12,488 bases of DNA, taken from NCBI GenBank assembly GCA_001805005.1, contig MHDO01000028.1, positions 1 through 12,488 on the forward strand, given 5' to 3'. Positions within the stretch are counted from its first letter, which is position 1. The number at the start of each line of letters is the position of its first letter. Below the pieces are notes generated by a model. That model was not told where the DNA came from. It saw only the letters and a list, made by a program, of their open reading frames with translations, and searched no databases. The translations under genes were made by a program, and so were the position numbers. Positions 1-7,209 of this stretch are shown here, piece after piece. The DNA comes from Nitrospinae bacterium RIFCSPLOWO2_12_39_16 (GTDB lineage Bacteria > Nitrospinota > Nitrospinia > UBA9942).

Positions 1-324
1 TGTATCCTCTTTATATCTCTCAAAGTCTCTTCCTTTTCTCCTGTATTCTTCAGTCTTTCTCTCCTTTTCGGATTCCTTCATCATAAAACCCTGTTTGTTA
101 AGTTCCTCTTCCAGTTTTTTAATTTCCTCTTCCCTTTCCTTAAGCACTTCATTCTCTTTTTCAATATCATTTTTGAGCTTTTCCAATGCAGTCTTCCCTG
201 TAACAGACTGATTCAGTGCCTTTTGAAGATCCACATAACCTATCTTTAATGACTCAGCCCTTAAATTAGACGCTCCGAAAAATATAAAACCTGCCGATAT
301 AATAACTGATAATATTTTTTTCAT
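1..324 (-). CDS. skp: Skp/OmpH-family periplasmic chaperone (3' end cut by window edge)
   Basis: The visible 108 codons encode the N-terminal part of an OmpH/Skp-type protein, a family of periplasmic holdases that carry unfolded outer-membrane proteins to the Bam complex. Residues 1-23 form a Sec signal peptide (MKKI, a hydrophobic core, then a likely cleavage site after SNLRA). The mature start has the family hallmark KIGYVDLQKAL (about 27-37), followed by a long, highly charged Lys/Glu coiled coil from about residue 45 to the window edge, matching the tentacle helices of Skp. The stop codon lies outside the window. The gene is directly downstream of bamA (82-base gap), the usual neighbour in many diderms. 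The ATG at 324 is preceded by a run of nine G residues that must serve as ribosome binding site. Family assignment is well supported; the chaperone role is from family knowledge. Confidence 0.85.
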   Translation of the reverse strand, partial: MKKILSVIISAGFIFFGASNLRAESLKIGYVDLQKALNQSVTGKTALEKLKNDIEKENEVLKEREEEIKKLEEELNKQGFMMKESEKERKTEEYRRKGRDFERYKEDT

Positions 325-328
325 AAAT

Positions 329-337
329 CCCCCCCCC
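329..337 (-). promoter_or_regulatory. G9 homopolymer serving as skp Shine-Dalgarno
   Basis: Nine consecutive C residues on the plus strand read as G9 on the coding strand, ending four bases before the skp ATG. It is the only purine-rich Shine-Dalgarno-like stretch upstream of skp. Runs of this length are prone to replication slippage, so spacing to the start could vary between cells. Confidence 0.55.
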
Positions 338-347
338 ATAAATTTAT

Positions 348-410
348 GATTTAGGATTTTTGATTTAAGATTTTTAAATCGTAAATCTCAAATCGTAAAT
401 CTAAAATCAG
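348..410. repeat. Heptanucleotide array A, nine phased units in inverted halves
   Basis: Nine consecutive 7-bp units without a slip: four of the form GATTTNN (348-375) followed by five of the form AAATCNN (376-410). Since AAATC is the reverse complement of GATTT, the two halves can pair around the centre at 375/376 into a hairpin with 5-bp paired blocks and 2-nt interruptions. The array fills most of the bamA-skp gap and its last unit contains the bamA stop codon (TGA on the minus strand, 409-407). In mRNA it could act as a processing or attenuation hairpin; that is inference. Confidence 0.85.
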
Positions 411-2770
411 AATGCCCTTCCTATAGTAAAATGGAACTCACTTGGGCTCTCACCCTTCATCTGGTCTAATTTGAATCCCCATGAAAAGCTTATTGGGCCT
501 ATCGGAGAATAGAACCTTATTCCTAATCCCCACGCATGCCTCATGTTTCCAATATCAAAATCATTGCTTGTAGTTTTTAATAAATCCCCTTCTTTCCCAT
601 ATACATTTCCCCTATCGTAGAATACGACTCCCCTCACATATCTTGTGAACGGATATAGTAATTCTGTATTTAAGAGTAAAAGAGACCTGCCGCCAATAGA
701 TTGTCCGGCTGCATCTCTTGGCCCCACATCATTAAAATTAAAACCCCTTAAAGAATCAGGACCTCCAAGGAAAAATTTCTCAAATATGGGTAAATCTTTT
801 CCGCTATGTCCATCAACATAGCCTATCTTCCCATGAATCATGAATACAAGATTCCACCACAGAGGATGATACCAACTCTCTTCCCCCATTAATTTATAAT
901 AGTTTATAATCCCACCAATAGATCCGCCTGCATATTCTCCATATAGATATTGCCTTGAACCCTTTTGTGGATTAAAATAATCATCTCTTGTATCCCTTGT
1001 TACAGAAGGGGCAATACTGCTTGTTGTTCTGTCCCCCTCCTGTGAAAAGAGGAAGGATGATGCAATTCCCCTATTACTTATAGAGATATTAACAATCTCA
1101 TACCTATAGGAAATATTCCCCCATGTATATTCACCCAGTGATTTACCGAGCCTAACACTGCTGCCATTGTTTTTTGATAAATAGCTATAATAATTTCGCT
1201 CTGTATTAAATAAACTTAAGCCTGCCAGGAGTTCCTTGTCAAAAAGCCGCGGTTCTGTAAATTCTATCTCATAGTCCTTGCGAAGACTTGATAATTGAGC
1301 GTTCAATGCAAGCCTGTATCCCTTTCCAAAAAGATTGCTCTGCGATATTTGAGCAAATAATATAGCATTTTCAACTGAACTATATCCAGCACCTGCACTT
1401 AAGCTCCCCGTTGACCTCTCAGTTACCTTTACATCAAGGTCAACCATATCTTCTTCTCTTCTGCTCTTCTGTTCAAAATTGACCTCGTCAAAGAAACCAA
1501 GATTATTTATTCTCTCCCTGCTCCTCCTTATCTTGGCACTGTCAAAGAGGCTTCCCTCCTGAAGCCTGAATTCCCTGCGGATTACATTATCCCTTGTTTT
1601 TTCATTGCCGAATATATTTATCTTTCCTATATAAACCTTTCTCCCTTTATCAATCTTAATATCTATATCTACCCTTTTAAGATTCTCATCGGTTTTTATA
1701 TTCGGAATTACATCGGCAAAGGCATAACCCTTCTGGGAATACATGTCTGTCATTGTGAAAATATCACGACTGAGCTGAGACCTATTAAATATGTCATTCT
1801 CTTTTAGGTTGAATACTCCCCTCAGCTCTTTTTCTGAATATACATCATCCCCTTCTATCTGAACACTGCCGACACGATACTGTTCTCCTTCATTTAAAAA
1901 TATGGTTATGTAAATCCTTCTCAGTTCTTTATCAATCTCTACCCGCGGATCTTCTACCTTTACCTTTATGAAGCCGTTGTCGTGATATAAGGATTCAAGT
2001 TTAAGGATATCAGTTTTTAATATCTCCTTCTTGTATGTTCCCGAACTTGTAAACCATGAGAATAGTCCCTTTTCATGAGTATCTACCTGTTTTTTAAGTG
2101 CTCTCTCATCAAAATATTTATTACCAACAAATATAATATCTGTTACATATACCTTTTTTCCCTCGTTTATCTTGAATTCTATGTCAACCTGATTATTCTC
2201 TATACTCTTTGTTGAGACATCTACAGAGGCAAAATAAAATCCCTTTTCCTGATAAAGCTTCTTTATTGAGTCAATGTCCTTTTGCACAAAGTGGCTTTTA
2301 AAATGAATGCCTTTTTTAAGCGAAAGCTTCTTTTTTATTTCAAAAATTTCTATCTCTTTAAACCCCTTTATCTTCACATCTTTGATAAAGGGCTTTTCTT
2401 TTACGAGATATGAAACAGTTAATCCCGAAGCATCCTCCTCAATATCAACATTTATATCATCAAAGTATCCGAGGTTATATATCCTTTTTATATCGTTTCT
2501 TACCTTTGAAGGAGAATACAGTTCCCCCTCTTTAAGACTTATGTAATACCTGATTGTTGATTCATGAACCCTCTCATTTCCTTTTATTGTTATGTGAACT
2601 ATAGGATTGGCAAGGTTAATAGCACCAGTTTCAAAATCAGCTGCCTCTAACCCTCCAGAATATAGCAGGCAGTAAGCAGTAAGCAGTAAGCAGAATACAG
2701 CAGGCAGTAAGTAGTAAATGGTTTTTCCGCCTGTTGAATACTGCTTACTGTTTACTTTCTCCTGACTCAT
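407..2770 (-). CDS. bamA: BamA, outer-membrane protein assembly factor (Omp85)
   Basis: BamA is the beta-barrel core of the machine that inserts outer-membrane proteins. From the ATG at 2770 it is 787 residues, normal for the family. A signal peptide (about 17-43) is followed by five POTRA domains: about 57-127, 128-205, 206-298, 299-375 and 376-452. POTRAs 1 and 5 show the typical NLGYFDDI / NLGFFDEV segments. The C-terminal barrel (about 453-787) contains TRDTRDDYFNPQKG (about 591-604), the loop-6 motif LRGF (674-677, with the conserved Arg) and a terminal aromatic beta-signal ending in RAF. The start is uncertain: a TTG at 2785 extends the frame by five codons and overlaps the clpC stop (TTGCTAA), while the ATG at 2770 has AGGAG only two bases away. 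Either way translation is probably coupled to clpC. Oddly, the signal peptide core is encoded by a 7-bp repeat array, and the stop codon lies in another. Confidence 0.95.
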   Translation of the reverse strand: MSQEKVNSKQYSTGGKTIYYLLPAVFCLLLTAYCLLYSGGLEAADFETGAINLANPIVHITIKGNERVHESTIRYYISLKEGELYSPSKVRNDIKRIYNLGYFDDINVDIEEDASGLTVSYLVKEKPFIKDVKIKGFKEIEIFEIKKKLSLKKGIHFKSHFVQKDIDSIKKLYQEKGFYFASVDVSTKSIENNQVDIEFKINEGKKVYVTDIIFVGNKYFDERALKKQVDTHEKGLFSWFTSSGTYKKEILKTDILKLESLYHDNGFIKVKVEDPRVEIDKELRRIYITIFLNEGEQYRVGSVQIEGDDVYSEKELRGVFNLKENDIFNRSQLSRDIFTMTDMYSQKGYAFADVIPNIKTDENLKRVDIDIKIDKGRKVYIGKINIFGNEKTRDNVIRREFRLQEGSLFDSAKIRRSRERINNLGFFDEVNFEQKSRREEDMVDLDVKVTERSTGSLSAGAGYSSVENAILFAQISQSNLFGKGYRLALNAQLSSLRKDYEIEFTEPRLFDKELLAGLSLFNTERNYYSYLSKNNGSSVRLGKSLGEYTWGNISYRYEIVNISISNRGIASSFLFSQEGDRTTSSIAPSVTRDTRDDYFNPQKGSRQYLYGEYAGGSIGGIINYYKLMGEESWYHPLWWNLVFMIHGKIGYVDGHSGKDLPIFEKFFLGGPDSLRGFNFNDVGPRDAAGQSIGGRSLLLLNTELLYPFTRYVRGVVFYDRGNVYGKEGDLLKTTSNDFDIGNMRHAWGLGIRFYSPIGPISFSWGFKLDQMKGESPSEFHFTIGRAF

Positions 2771-2780
2771 GACTCCTGTT
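2665..2780. repeat. Heptanucleotide array B, two opposed blocks at the bamA start
   Basis: Block B1 (2665-2720) is eight phased heptads: GCAGGCA, GTAAGCA three times, GAATACA, GCAGGCA, GTAAGTA, GTAAATG. Block B2 (2739-2780) is six heptads: TACTGCT, TACTGTT, TACTTTC, TCCTGAC, TCATGAC, TCCTGTT. B2 contains reverse complements of B1 units: 2678-2698 matches the reverse complement of 2736-2756 at 18 of 21 positions by eye, giving an inverted repeat with a 37-bp spacer. The array covers the bamA start codon and Shine-Dalgarno candidate, reaches the end of clpC, and encodes most of the BamA signal peptide core (about YYLLPAVFCLLLTAYCLL). Confidence 0.85.
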
Positions 2781-5211
2781 AGCAAGTACCGACAGGGTCC
2801 TTTTTCCCTACGAAGACAAGAACATCATTCTGAAGTCTTACATGAAGGACACCTGTATTCTTAAATCTGCCGAGGAGCAGTTCTTCTGAGAGTGGGTCAT
2901 TGATATGCTTTTGAATTGTCCTCTTCAAATGCCTTGCACCGTATGTCGCATTGTATCCTTCCTTTGCAAGCCATTCCTTTGTATCATTATCAAGCTGAAG
3001 CGTAATACCCTCTTCTATCAGGCGGGTGTTCAGGTCATTGATGAGGATATCTACAATCTGGAGTATATCCTCTTTTTCAAGCTGGTGGAAAATGACAGTA
3101 TCATCAATCCTGTTTAAAAACTCAGGGCTGAATGTCTTTTTAAGCTCTGACTTGATAGTATCCTTATATTTTTTAAACGAACCACCATCGTCTTCCCTCT
3201 GGAAACCCATGGATAGCCCTTTATCTAAAAATCTCGCATGGAGATTTGATGTCATTATAAGTATGGCATTCCTGAAATCAACTGCCCTTCCATAGCTGTC
3301 TGTAAGCCTTCCATCATCCATTATCTGGAGGAGCATATTGAATATATCTGGATGAGCCTTTTCTATTTCGTCAAGCAGGACAACCGAATATGGCTTTCTT
3401 CTAACCTTCTCAGTAAGCTGTCCACCTTCTTCATAGCCCACATAGCCGGGGGGGGAACCTGTAAGTTTAGATACATTAAACTTTTCCATATACTCCGACA
3501 TGTCAAGCCTTATGATAGCCCTTCTGTCACCAAACAGATATTCTGCCAGCACGCAGGCAAGTTCTGTCTTGCCGACACCGGTAGGGCCAAGGAAGAGAAA
3601 TGAACCCATTGGTCTCTTTATATCTTTCAGCCCAGCCCTTGAGCGTCTTATCGCCTTGCTTATAGCACTTATTGCCTCTTTCTGTCCTATTATCTTTTTT
3701 GATAGCTCTGCATCCATCTCCTGAAGTCTCTGTGATTCCTCTTTCTCAATTCTTGACAGAGGTATGCCTGTCATCCTTGATACTACATAGGTAATGTCAT
3801 CTTCTGTTACCTCAGGCATTGCACCTTTCTGCGAGGCTTCCCACTCTATTTTCATCAATTCCAATTTGTTCTTCAGACCCTCCTCTTTATCCCGCAGTTT
3901 AACTGCCTTCTCAAACTCCTGTGCCTCAATCCTTTTCCTTTTCTCTCTTGCGACATCATCAATCTCTCTCTGCAATTCTCTTACCTCTGGCGGATATGTA
4001 ACCCTTTTCAGCCTTACTCTTGAGCCTGCCTCATCTATAACGTCTATTGCCTTATCAGGTAAGAATCTGTCACTTATATACCTATCGGACAATTTAACAG
4101 ATGCATTAATTGCACCTTCTGTTATTCTCACCTTATGATGGAGTTCATACTCATCCTTTAACCCTTTTATAATCTGTATTGCCTCCTCTACGGACGGCGG
4201 GTTTACAATTATCGGCTGGAATCTCCTTTCCAACGCACCATTCTTTTCAATATATTTTCTATATTCATCCAGCGTAGTTGCACCTATACACTGTATCTCG
4301 CCTCTGGAGAGGGCTGGTTTTAACATATTTGAAGCATCCACTGATCCTTCTGCCGCACCTGCACCTATCAGTGTATGGATTTCATCTACAAATAGGATGA
4401 TATTTTTAGGATGCTGGGTTATCTCTTTCATTACAGCTTTCATCCTTGCCTCAAACTGTCCCCTGTATTTTGTTCCGGCAATCAGTGCACCAAGATCAAG
4501 CGATATTAATTTTTTGTCATATAGAGTCTGAGGAACCTCTCTATCTACAATCCTCTGTGCAAGTCCCTCTACAATAGCTGTTTTGCCAACACCGGGCTCA
4601 CCAATGAGGACAGGATTATTTTTTGTGCGGCGAGAGAGTATCTGAATTACCCTCTCTATCTCATTGGTCCTGCCGATTACAGGGTCAAGTCTCCTTTTGA
4701 TTGCCAACTCAGTAAGGTCTCTGCCGAATTCATCTAATGCAGGTGTCTTGCTTGTATCTTTTGCCTCTGATGCAGGCTCTCTCAGTAGATTTATAGTCTG
4801 CTCCTTTATATCTGAATACTGTAATCCGAAGCTGCTCAATATCCTGTAGGCAACGCCATCCTTCTCCTTTATCAATCCTATAAGAAGATGCTCAGTGCCG
4901 ATATAACTATGCCCCATTGCCCTTGCTTCTTCTACTGCATATTCCAGCACCTTTTTTGCACGAGAAGTAAAGGGTATATCCCCGACGACAAGCGTATTTG
5001 AGCTCAAAGGAAGGTTTCTTTCAATCTCAGGCTTCAGATGTTTTATGTCCACTCCCAGTCTCTGGAGGACAAGAATCGCTATACCTCCGCCGTCTTTAAT
5101 TATGCCAAGGAGTATATGCTCAGTTCCAAGGTATTCATGCTGACACCTCTCTGCCTCTTCCCTTGCAAGGATTATTACCCTTCTCGCCCTTTCAGTAAAT
5201 TTCTTAAACAT
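2779..5211 (-). CDS. clpC: ClpC-type AAA+ unfoldase (Hsp100)
   Basis: ATP-driven unfoldase that feeds proteins to the ClpP peptidase. Order (numbering from an ATG two codons further upstream, at 5217): duplicated Clp_N repeats (about 3-145); AAA-1 with Walker A GEPGVGKT (206-213), Walker B ILFVDEIH (274-281) and arginine finger near RRF (331-333); a short ClpC-type middle coiled coil with UVR-like character (about 409-460); AAA-2 with Walker A GPTGVGKT (544-551), pore loop GYVG (591-594) and Walker B VVLLDEIE (612-619). A C-terminal D2-small domain follows. MGFQ (670-673) sits where the IGF/LGF ClpP-binding loop occurs, so ClpP partnership is likely. The start at 5211 is preferred because GAGGGAGG ends six bases upstream and homologues begin M-F-x-x-F-T-E-R-A; the ATG at 5217 directly abuts that site. 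Length of 810 residues is normal. No ctsR or mcsAB neighbours are visible. It lies between lolD and bamA, an uncommon place. Confidence 0.95.
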   Translation of the reverse strand: MFKKFTERARRVIILAREEAERCQHEYLGTEHILLGIIKDGGGIAILVLQRLGVDIKHLKPEIERNLPLSSNTLVVGDIPFTSRAKKVLEYAVEEARAMGHSYIGTEHLLIGLIKEKDGVAYRILSSFGLQYSDIKEQTINLLREPASEAKDTSKTPALDEFGRDLTELAIKRRLDPVIGRTNEIERVIQILSRRTKNNPVLIGEPGVGKTAIVEGLAQRIVDREVPQTLYDKKLISLDLGALIAGTKYRGQFEARMKAVMKEITQHPKNIILFVDEIHTLIGAGAAEGSVDASNMLKPALSRGEIQCIGATTLDEYRKYIEKNGALERRFQPIIVNPPSVEEAIQIIKGLKDEYELHHKVRITEGAINASVKLSDRYISDRFLPDKAIDVIDEAGSRVRLKRVTYPPEVRELQREIDDVAREKRKRIEAQEFEKAVKLRDKEEGLKNKLELMKIEWEASQKGAMPEVTEDDITYVVSRMTGIPLSRIEKEESQRLQEMDAELSKKIIGQKEAISAISKAIRRSRAGLKDIKRPMGSFLFLGPTGVGKTELACVLAEYLFGDRRAIIRLDMSEYMEKFNVSKLTGSPPGYVGYEEGGQLTEKVRRKPYSVVLLDEIEKAHPDIFNMLLQIMDDGRLTDSYGRAVDFRNAILIMTSNLHARFLDKGLSMGFQREDDGGSFKKYKDTIKSELKKTFSPEFLNRIDDTVIFHQLEKEDILQIVDILINDLNTRLIEEGITLQLDNDTKEWLAKEGYNATYGARHLKRTIQKHINDPLSEELLLGRFKNTGVLHVRLQNDVLVFVGKKDPVGTC
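3448..3455. repeat. 8-bp homopolymer within clpC
   Basis: A G8 run on the plus strand (C8 on the coding strand) encodes the two prolines just before the GYVG pore loop of the second AAA domain. A one-base slip would truncate ClpC in the middle of AAA-2. The frame is intact as given. Confidence 0.7.
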
Positions 5212-5217
5212 ATTCAT

Positions 5218-5225
5218 CCTCCCTC
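5218..5225 (-). promoter_or_regulatory. clpC Shine-Dalgarno (decides the start)
   Basis: GAGGGAGG on the coding strand lies in the short lolD-clpC gap. It is six bases from the ATG at 5211 and zero bases from the ATG at 5217, which favours 5211 as the true clpC start. Confidence 0.7.
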
Positions 5226-5227
5226 TT

Positions 5228-5899
5228 TTACACTATCATTCCATCTGCCAATTTTATCACTCTCATCATTTTTTTTACAAGGGTGTCATTATGGGTGACT
5301 ATTACAAATGTCTGCCCTTTTTCTCTATTCATTCTAAAAAAGAGCTCATATATATCCTCGCTTGTCTTGCTGTCAAGGTTCCCTGTAGGCTCATCTGCAA
5401 GTATGAGGTCAGGATCATTCATGAGCGCCCTTGCAATTGCCACCCTCTGCTGCTCGCCGCCTGACAATTTACCTGGTCTATGATTGATTCTATCCTTTAA
5501 TCCTACTTCTGTCAAAATTCTTTTAGCTTCTATTGCAGCCTCATCTTTTCTTTTTTTATTTATAATGGCAGGGAGCATAACATTTTCTATTGCAGTGAAT
5601 TCTGGCAAAAGATTATTGAACTGAAATACAAAGCCAATCCTCTTATTGCGAAATCCTGCCAACTGTGTTTTGTTCATTTTAAATATTTCTTGATTATTAA
5701 ACACCACAGACCCCTCTGTTGGCTTATCTAATGCACCGATTACATGAAGGAGTGTGCTTTTTCCTGCACCTGACGCACCTACTACGCCGAGCATCTCACC
5801 TTTTGCTATGCTGAAATTGAGACCCTTTAAGACCTCAAGAGAATCATCTCCTGACTTAAAGGATTTTTTTAGTTCTTTGACCAGCACTAATTCTTCCAC
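5228..5899 (-). CDS. lolD: LolD-type ABC transporter ATPase
   Basis: Cytoplasmic ATPase of the Lol exporter, which extracts lipoproteins from the inner membrane for delivery to the outer membrane. The 223 residues are one ABC domain of normal LolD length: Walker A GASGAGKST (41-49), Q-loop Gln93 in VFQFNNLLPEF, signature LSGGEQQR (145-152), Walker B LILADEP (165-171), D-loop NLDS (174-177) and H-loop His203. VFQFNNLLPEFTAIENVMLP closely follows the LolD/MacB subgroup pattern. The start is GTG at 5899, only three bases after the lolC stop, with a weak GAG six bases upstream; translational coupling to lolC is likely. The adjacent LolC-type permease supports a Lol rather than MacB role; FtsE or macrolide-exporter ATPases are less likely alternatives. 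Confidence 0.92.
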   Translation of the reverse strand: MEELVLVKELKKSFKSGDDSLEVLKGLNFSIAKGEMLGVVGASGAGKSTLLHVIGALDKPTEGSVVFNNQEIFKMNKTQLAGFRNKRIGFVFQFNNLLPEFTAIENVMLPAIINKKRKDEAAIEAKRILTEVGLKDRINHRPGKLSGGEQQRVAIARALMNDPDLILADEPTGNLDSKTSEDIYELFFRMNREKGQTFVIVTHNDTLVKKMMRVIKLADGMIV

Positions 5900-5902
5900 T
5901 TT

Positions 5903-7156
5903 TCACTCATATCTAAGTGCCTCCACAGGGTCAAGGCGGGAGGCATTCCATGATGGATATATAGTTGCAAGAAAACTTATGACAATTGCCGATAAAGATA
6001 TATATAAGAAATCAATAGGATTCATCTTTACCGGGAGCGTATCAAGCTGATAGACATCACTTGGGAGTTTTATGAAGTGATAAGTATCAAGGAGTTCACA
6101 TAAGACATATCCACCGATACATCCAATAATAGTGCCTGCTATTCCGATAATCAATCCCTCCATTATAAAGATTTTCATTATACTATTGTCTGTAGCGCCC
6201 ATGGATTTGAGGATTGCAATGTCTCTCCCCTTTTCCATAACCATCATTATAAGGGTACCGATTATATTGAATGCGGCAACTATTATTATTAATGTAAGTA
6301 TAACAAACATGCCAAACTTTTCAAGTTTGAGCGCCGAGAAGAGATTCTTATTCATCTCCATCCAATCCCTTGTCCAGTATGGGAAGCCGAGCATACTGTG
6401 AATTTTATCTGCCACACTGTCTGCAAGATAAATATCATCCACCTTTATCTCAATACCTGTCACAGTTTCACCCATACTGAAAAACCTCTGTGCCGCAGGT
6501 ATTGATATAAGGGCAAGGCTTGAATCATATTCATACATCCCTGTATCAAATATGCCAACCACCCTGAACTTTTCTACCTTTGGGGTGGTCCCCATTGGGG
6601 TTGCCCTCCCGAATGGAGAAACCACATCAATAGTATCGCCAAGAAATACAGCAAGATTTCTTGCAAGGTCTTTACCAATTACAATACCCTCTATAAGTTC
6701 GGAGTTTGGAGTTTGGAGTTCGGAGCTCTGGGGGGTCTTTAATAATTTTAACCCGCCCTCTTTTACCCTCTTTGATAGGTCAGTAACCTTCGCCTCCAAA
6801 TCAGGGTCAATACCGCGGATTGCAACTCCTGAGACGCTGCTGTGAGATGTCAGCATTACCTGATTGAAAATAAAAGGAGATGCAGATACAACATGGGGAA
6901 CACCTTCTATCTTCTTAATAATCTCTCCATATTTTGTCATTGCACCCTCATTACTCAAGACAACTACATGGGAGTTCGTCCCAAGAATCTTATTCCTCAA
7001 GTCTTCCTGCATACCTCCCATAACAGAGATGACTACAATAAGTGCAGTAACGCCAACAGCCACACCCCCGATGGAAATCCATGTGATAAGGGATATAAAA
7101 GCCTGCTTCCTCTTTGCCTTCAAATAACGGAGACTAATAAAAATTTCGTAGGACAT
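5903..7156 (-). CDS. lolC: LolC/LolE-type lipoprotein-releasing permease
   Basis: Inner-membrane subunit that works with LolD to release lipoproteins. At 417 residues it has the family layout: TM1 about 20-45, a MacB-like periplasmic domain about 46-275, then TM2 (about 280-305), TM3 (about 330-355) and TM4 (about 380-402) forming the FtsX domain. MEKGRDIAILKSMGAT (307-322) is the conserved coupling-helix segment and the end LDPVEALRYE is typical. Only one LolC/E gene is present, so it probably forms a homodimer as in bacteria with a single LolC/E-like subunit. Residues about 141-155 (TPQSSELQTPNSELI) are encoded by a 7-bp repeat array and look like a polar insertion in the periplasmic domain. 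The ATG start fits the family N-terminus, but no clear Shine-Dalgarno precedes it; a perfect hairpin lies 15 bases upstream. Confidence 0.92.
   Translation of the reverse strand: MSYEIFISLRYLKAKRKQAFISLITWISIGGVAVGVTALIVVISVMGGMQEDLRNKILGTNSHVVVLSNEGAMTKYGEIIKKIEGVPHVVSASPFIFNQVMLTSHSSVSGVAIRGIDPDLEAKVTDLSKRVKEGGLKLLKTPQSSELQTPNSELIEGIVIGKDLARNLAVFLGDTIDVVSPFGRATPMGTTPKVEKFRVVGIFDTGMYEYDSSLALISIPAAQRFFSMGETVTGIEIKVDDIYLADSVADKIHSMLGFPYWTRDWMEMNKNLFSALKLEKFGMFVILTLIIIVAAFNIIGTLIMMVMEKGRDIAILKSMGATDNSIMKIFIMEGLIIGIAGTIIGCIGGYVLCELLDTYHFIKLPSDVYQLDTLPVKMNPIDFLYISLSAIVISFLATIYPSWNASRLDPVEALRYE
6696..6730. repeat. Heptanucleotide array C inside lolC
   Basis: Five phased heptads: AGTTCGG, AGTTTGG, AGTTTGG, AGTTCGG, AGCTCTG. 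The 35-bp tract is read in frame as a Ser/Glu/Pro/Gln-rich segment in the periplasmic domain of LolC. No inverted partner block is seen nearby. Confidence 0.85.
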
Positions 7157-7171
7157 ATAAAAGATAGTTAC

Positions 7172-7198
7172 AAGTTCATAAAGTAACTTTATGAACTT
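7172..7198. repeat. Perfect 12-bp inverted repeat, 3-nt loop, between lysS and lolC
   Basis: Arms 7172-7183 (AAGTTCATAAAG) and 7187-7198 (CTTTATGAACTT) are exact reverse complements around TAA. It nearly fills the lysS-lolC gap on the 5' side of lolC. There is no T-tract after the stem on the minus strand, so it is not a typical intrinsic terminator. It could be an mRNA stability or processing hairpin or a protein-binding palindrome. Confidence 0.8.
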
Positions 7199-7209
7199 TA
7201 TAACTTAAC

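Noticed and set aside
348..410. CRISPR array
   Set aside because: The 7-bp units have no repeat-spacer structure and no cas genes are present.
3794..4138. Long plus-strand frame (114 codons) inside clpC
   Set aside because: Antisense to the conserved ClpC middle and AAA-1 domains; the translation has no recognisable features.
6573..6605. GGGG/CCCC-rich overlapping palindromes in lolC
   Set aside because: They lie in a normally coding stretch (Pro/Gly/Thr codons) and show no link to a start, stop or regulatory position.
6552..7186. Plus-strand frames antisense to lolC
   Set aside because: They are shadows of the conserved LolC coding frame and have no domain signature.
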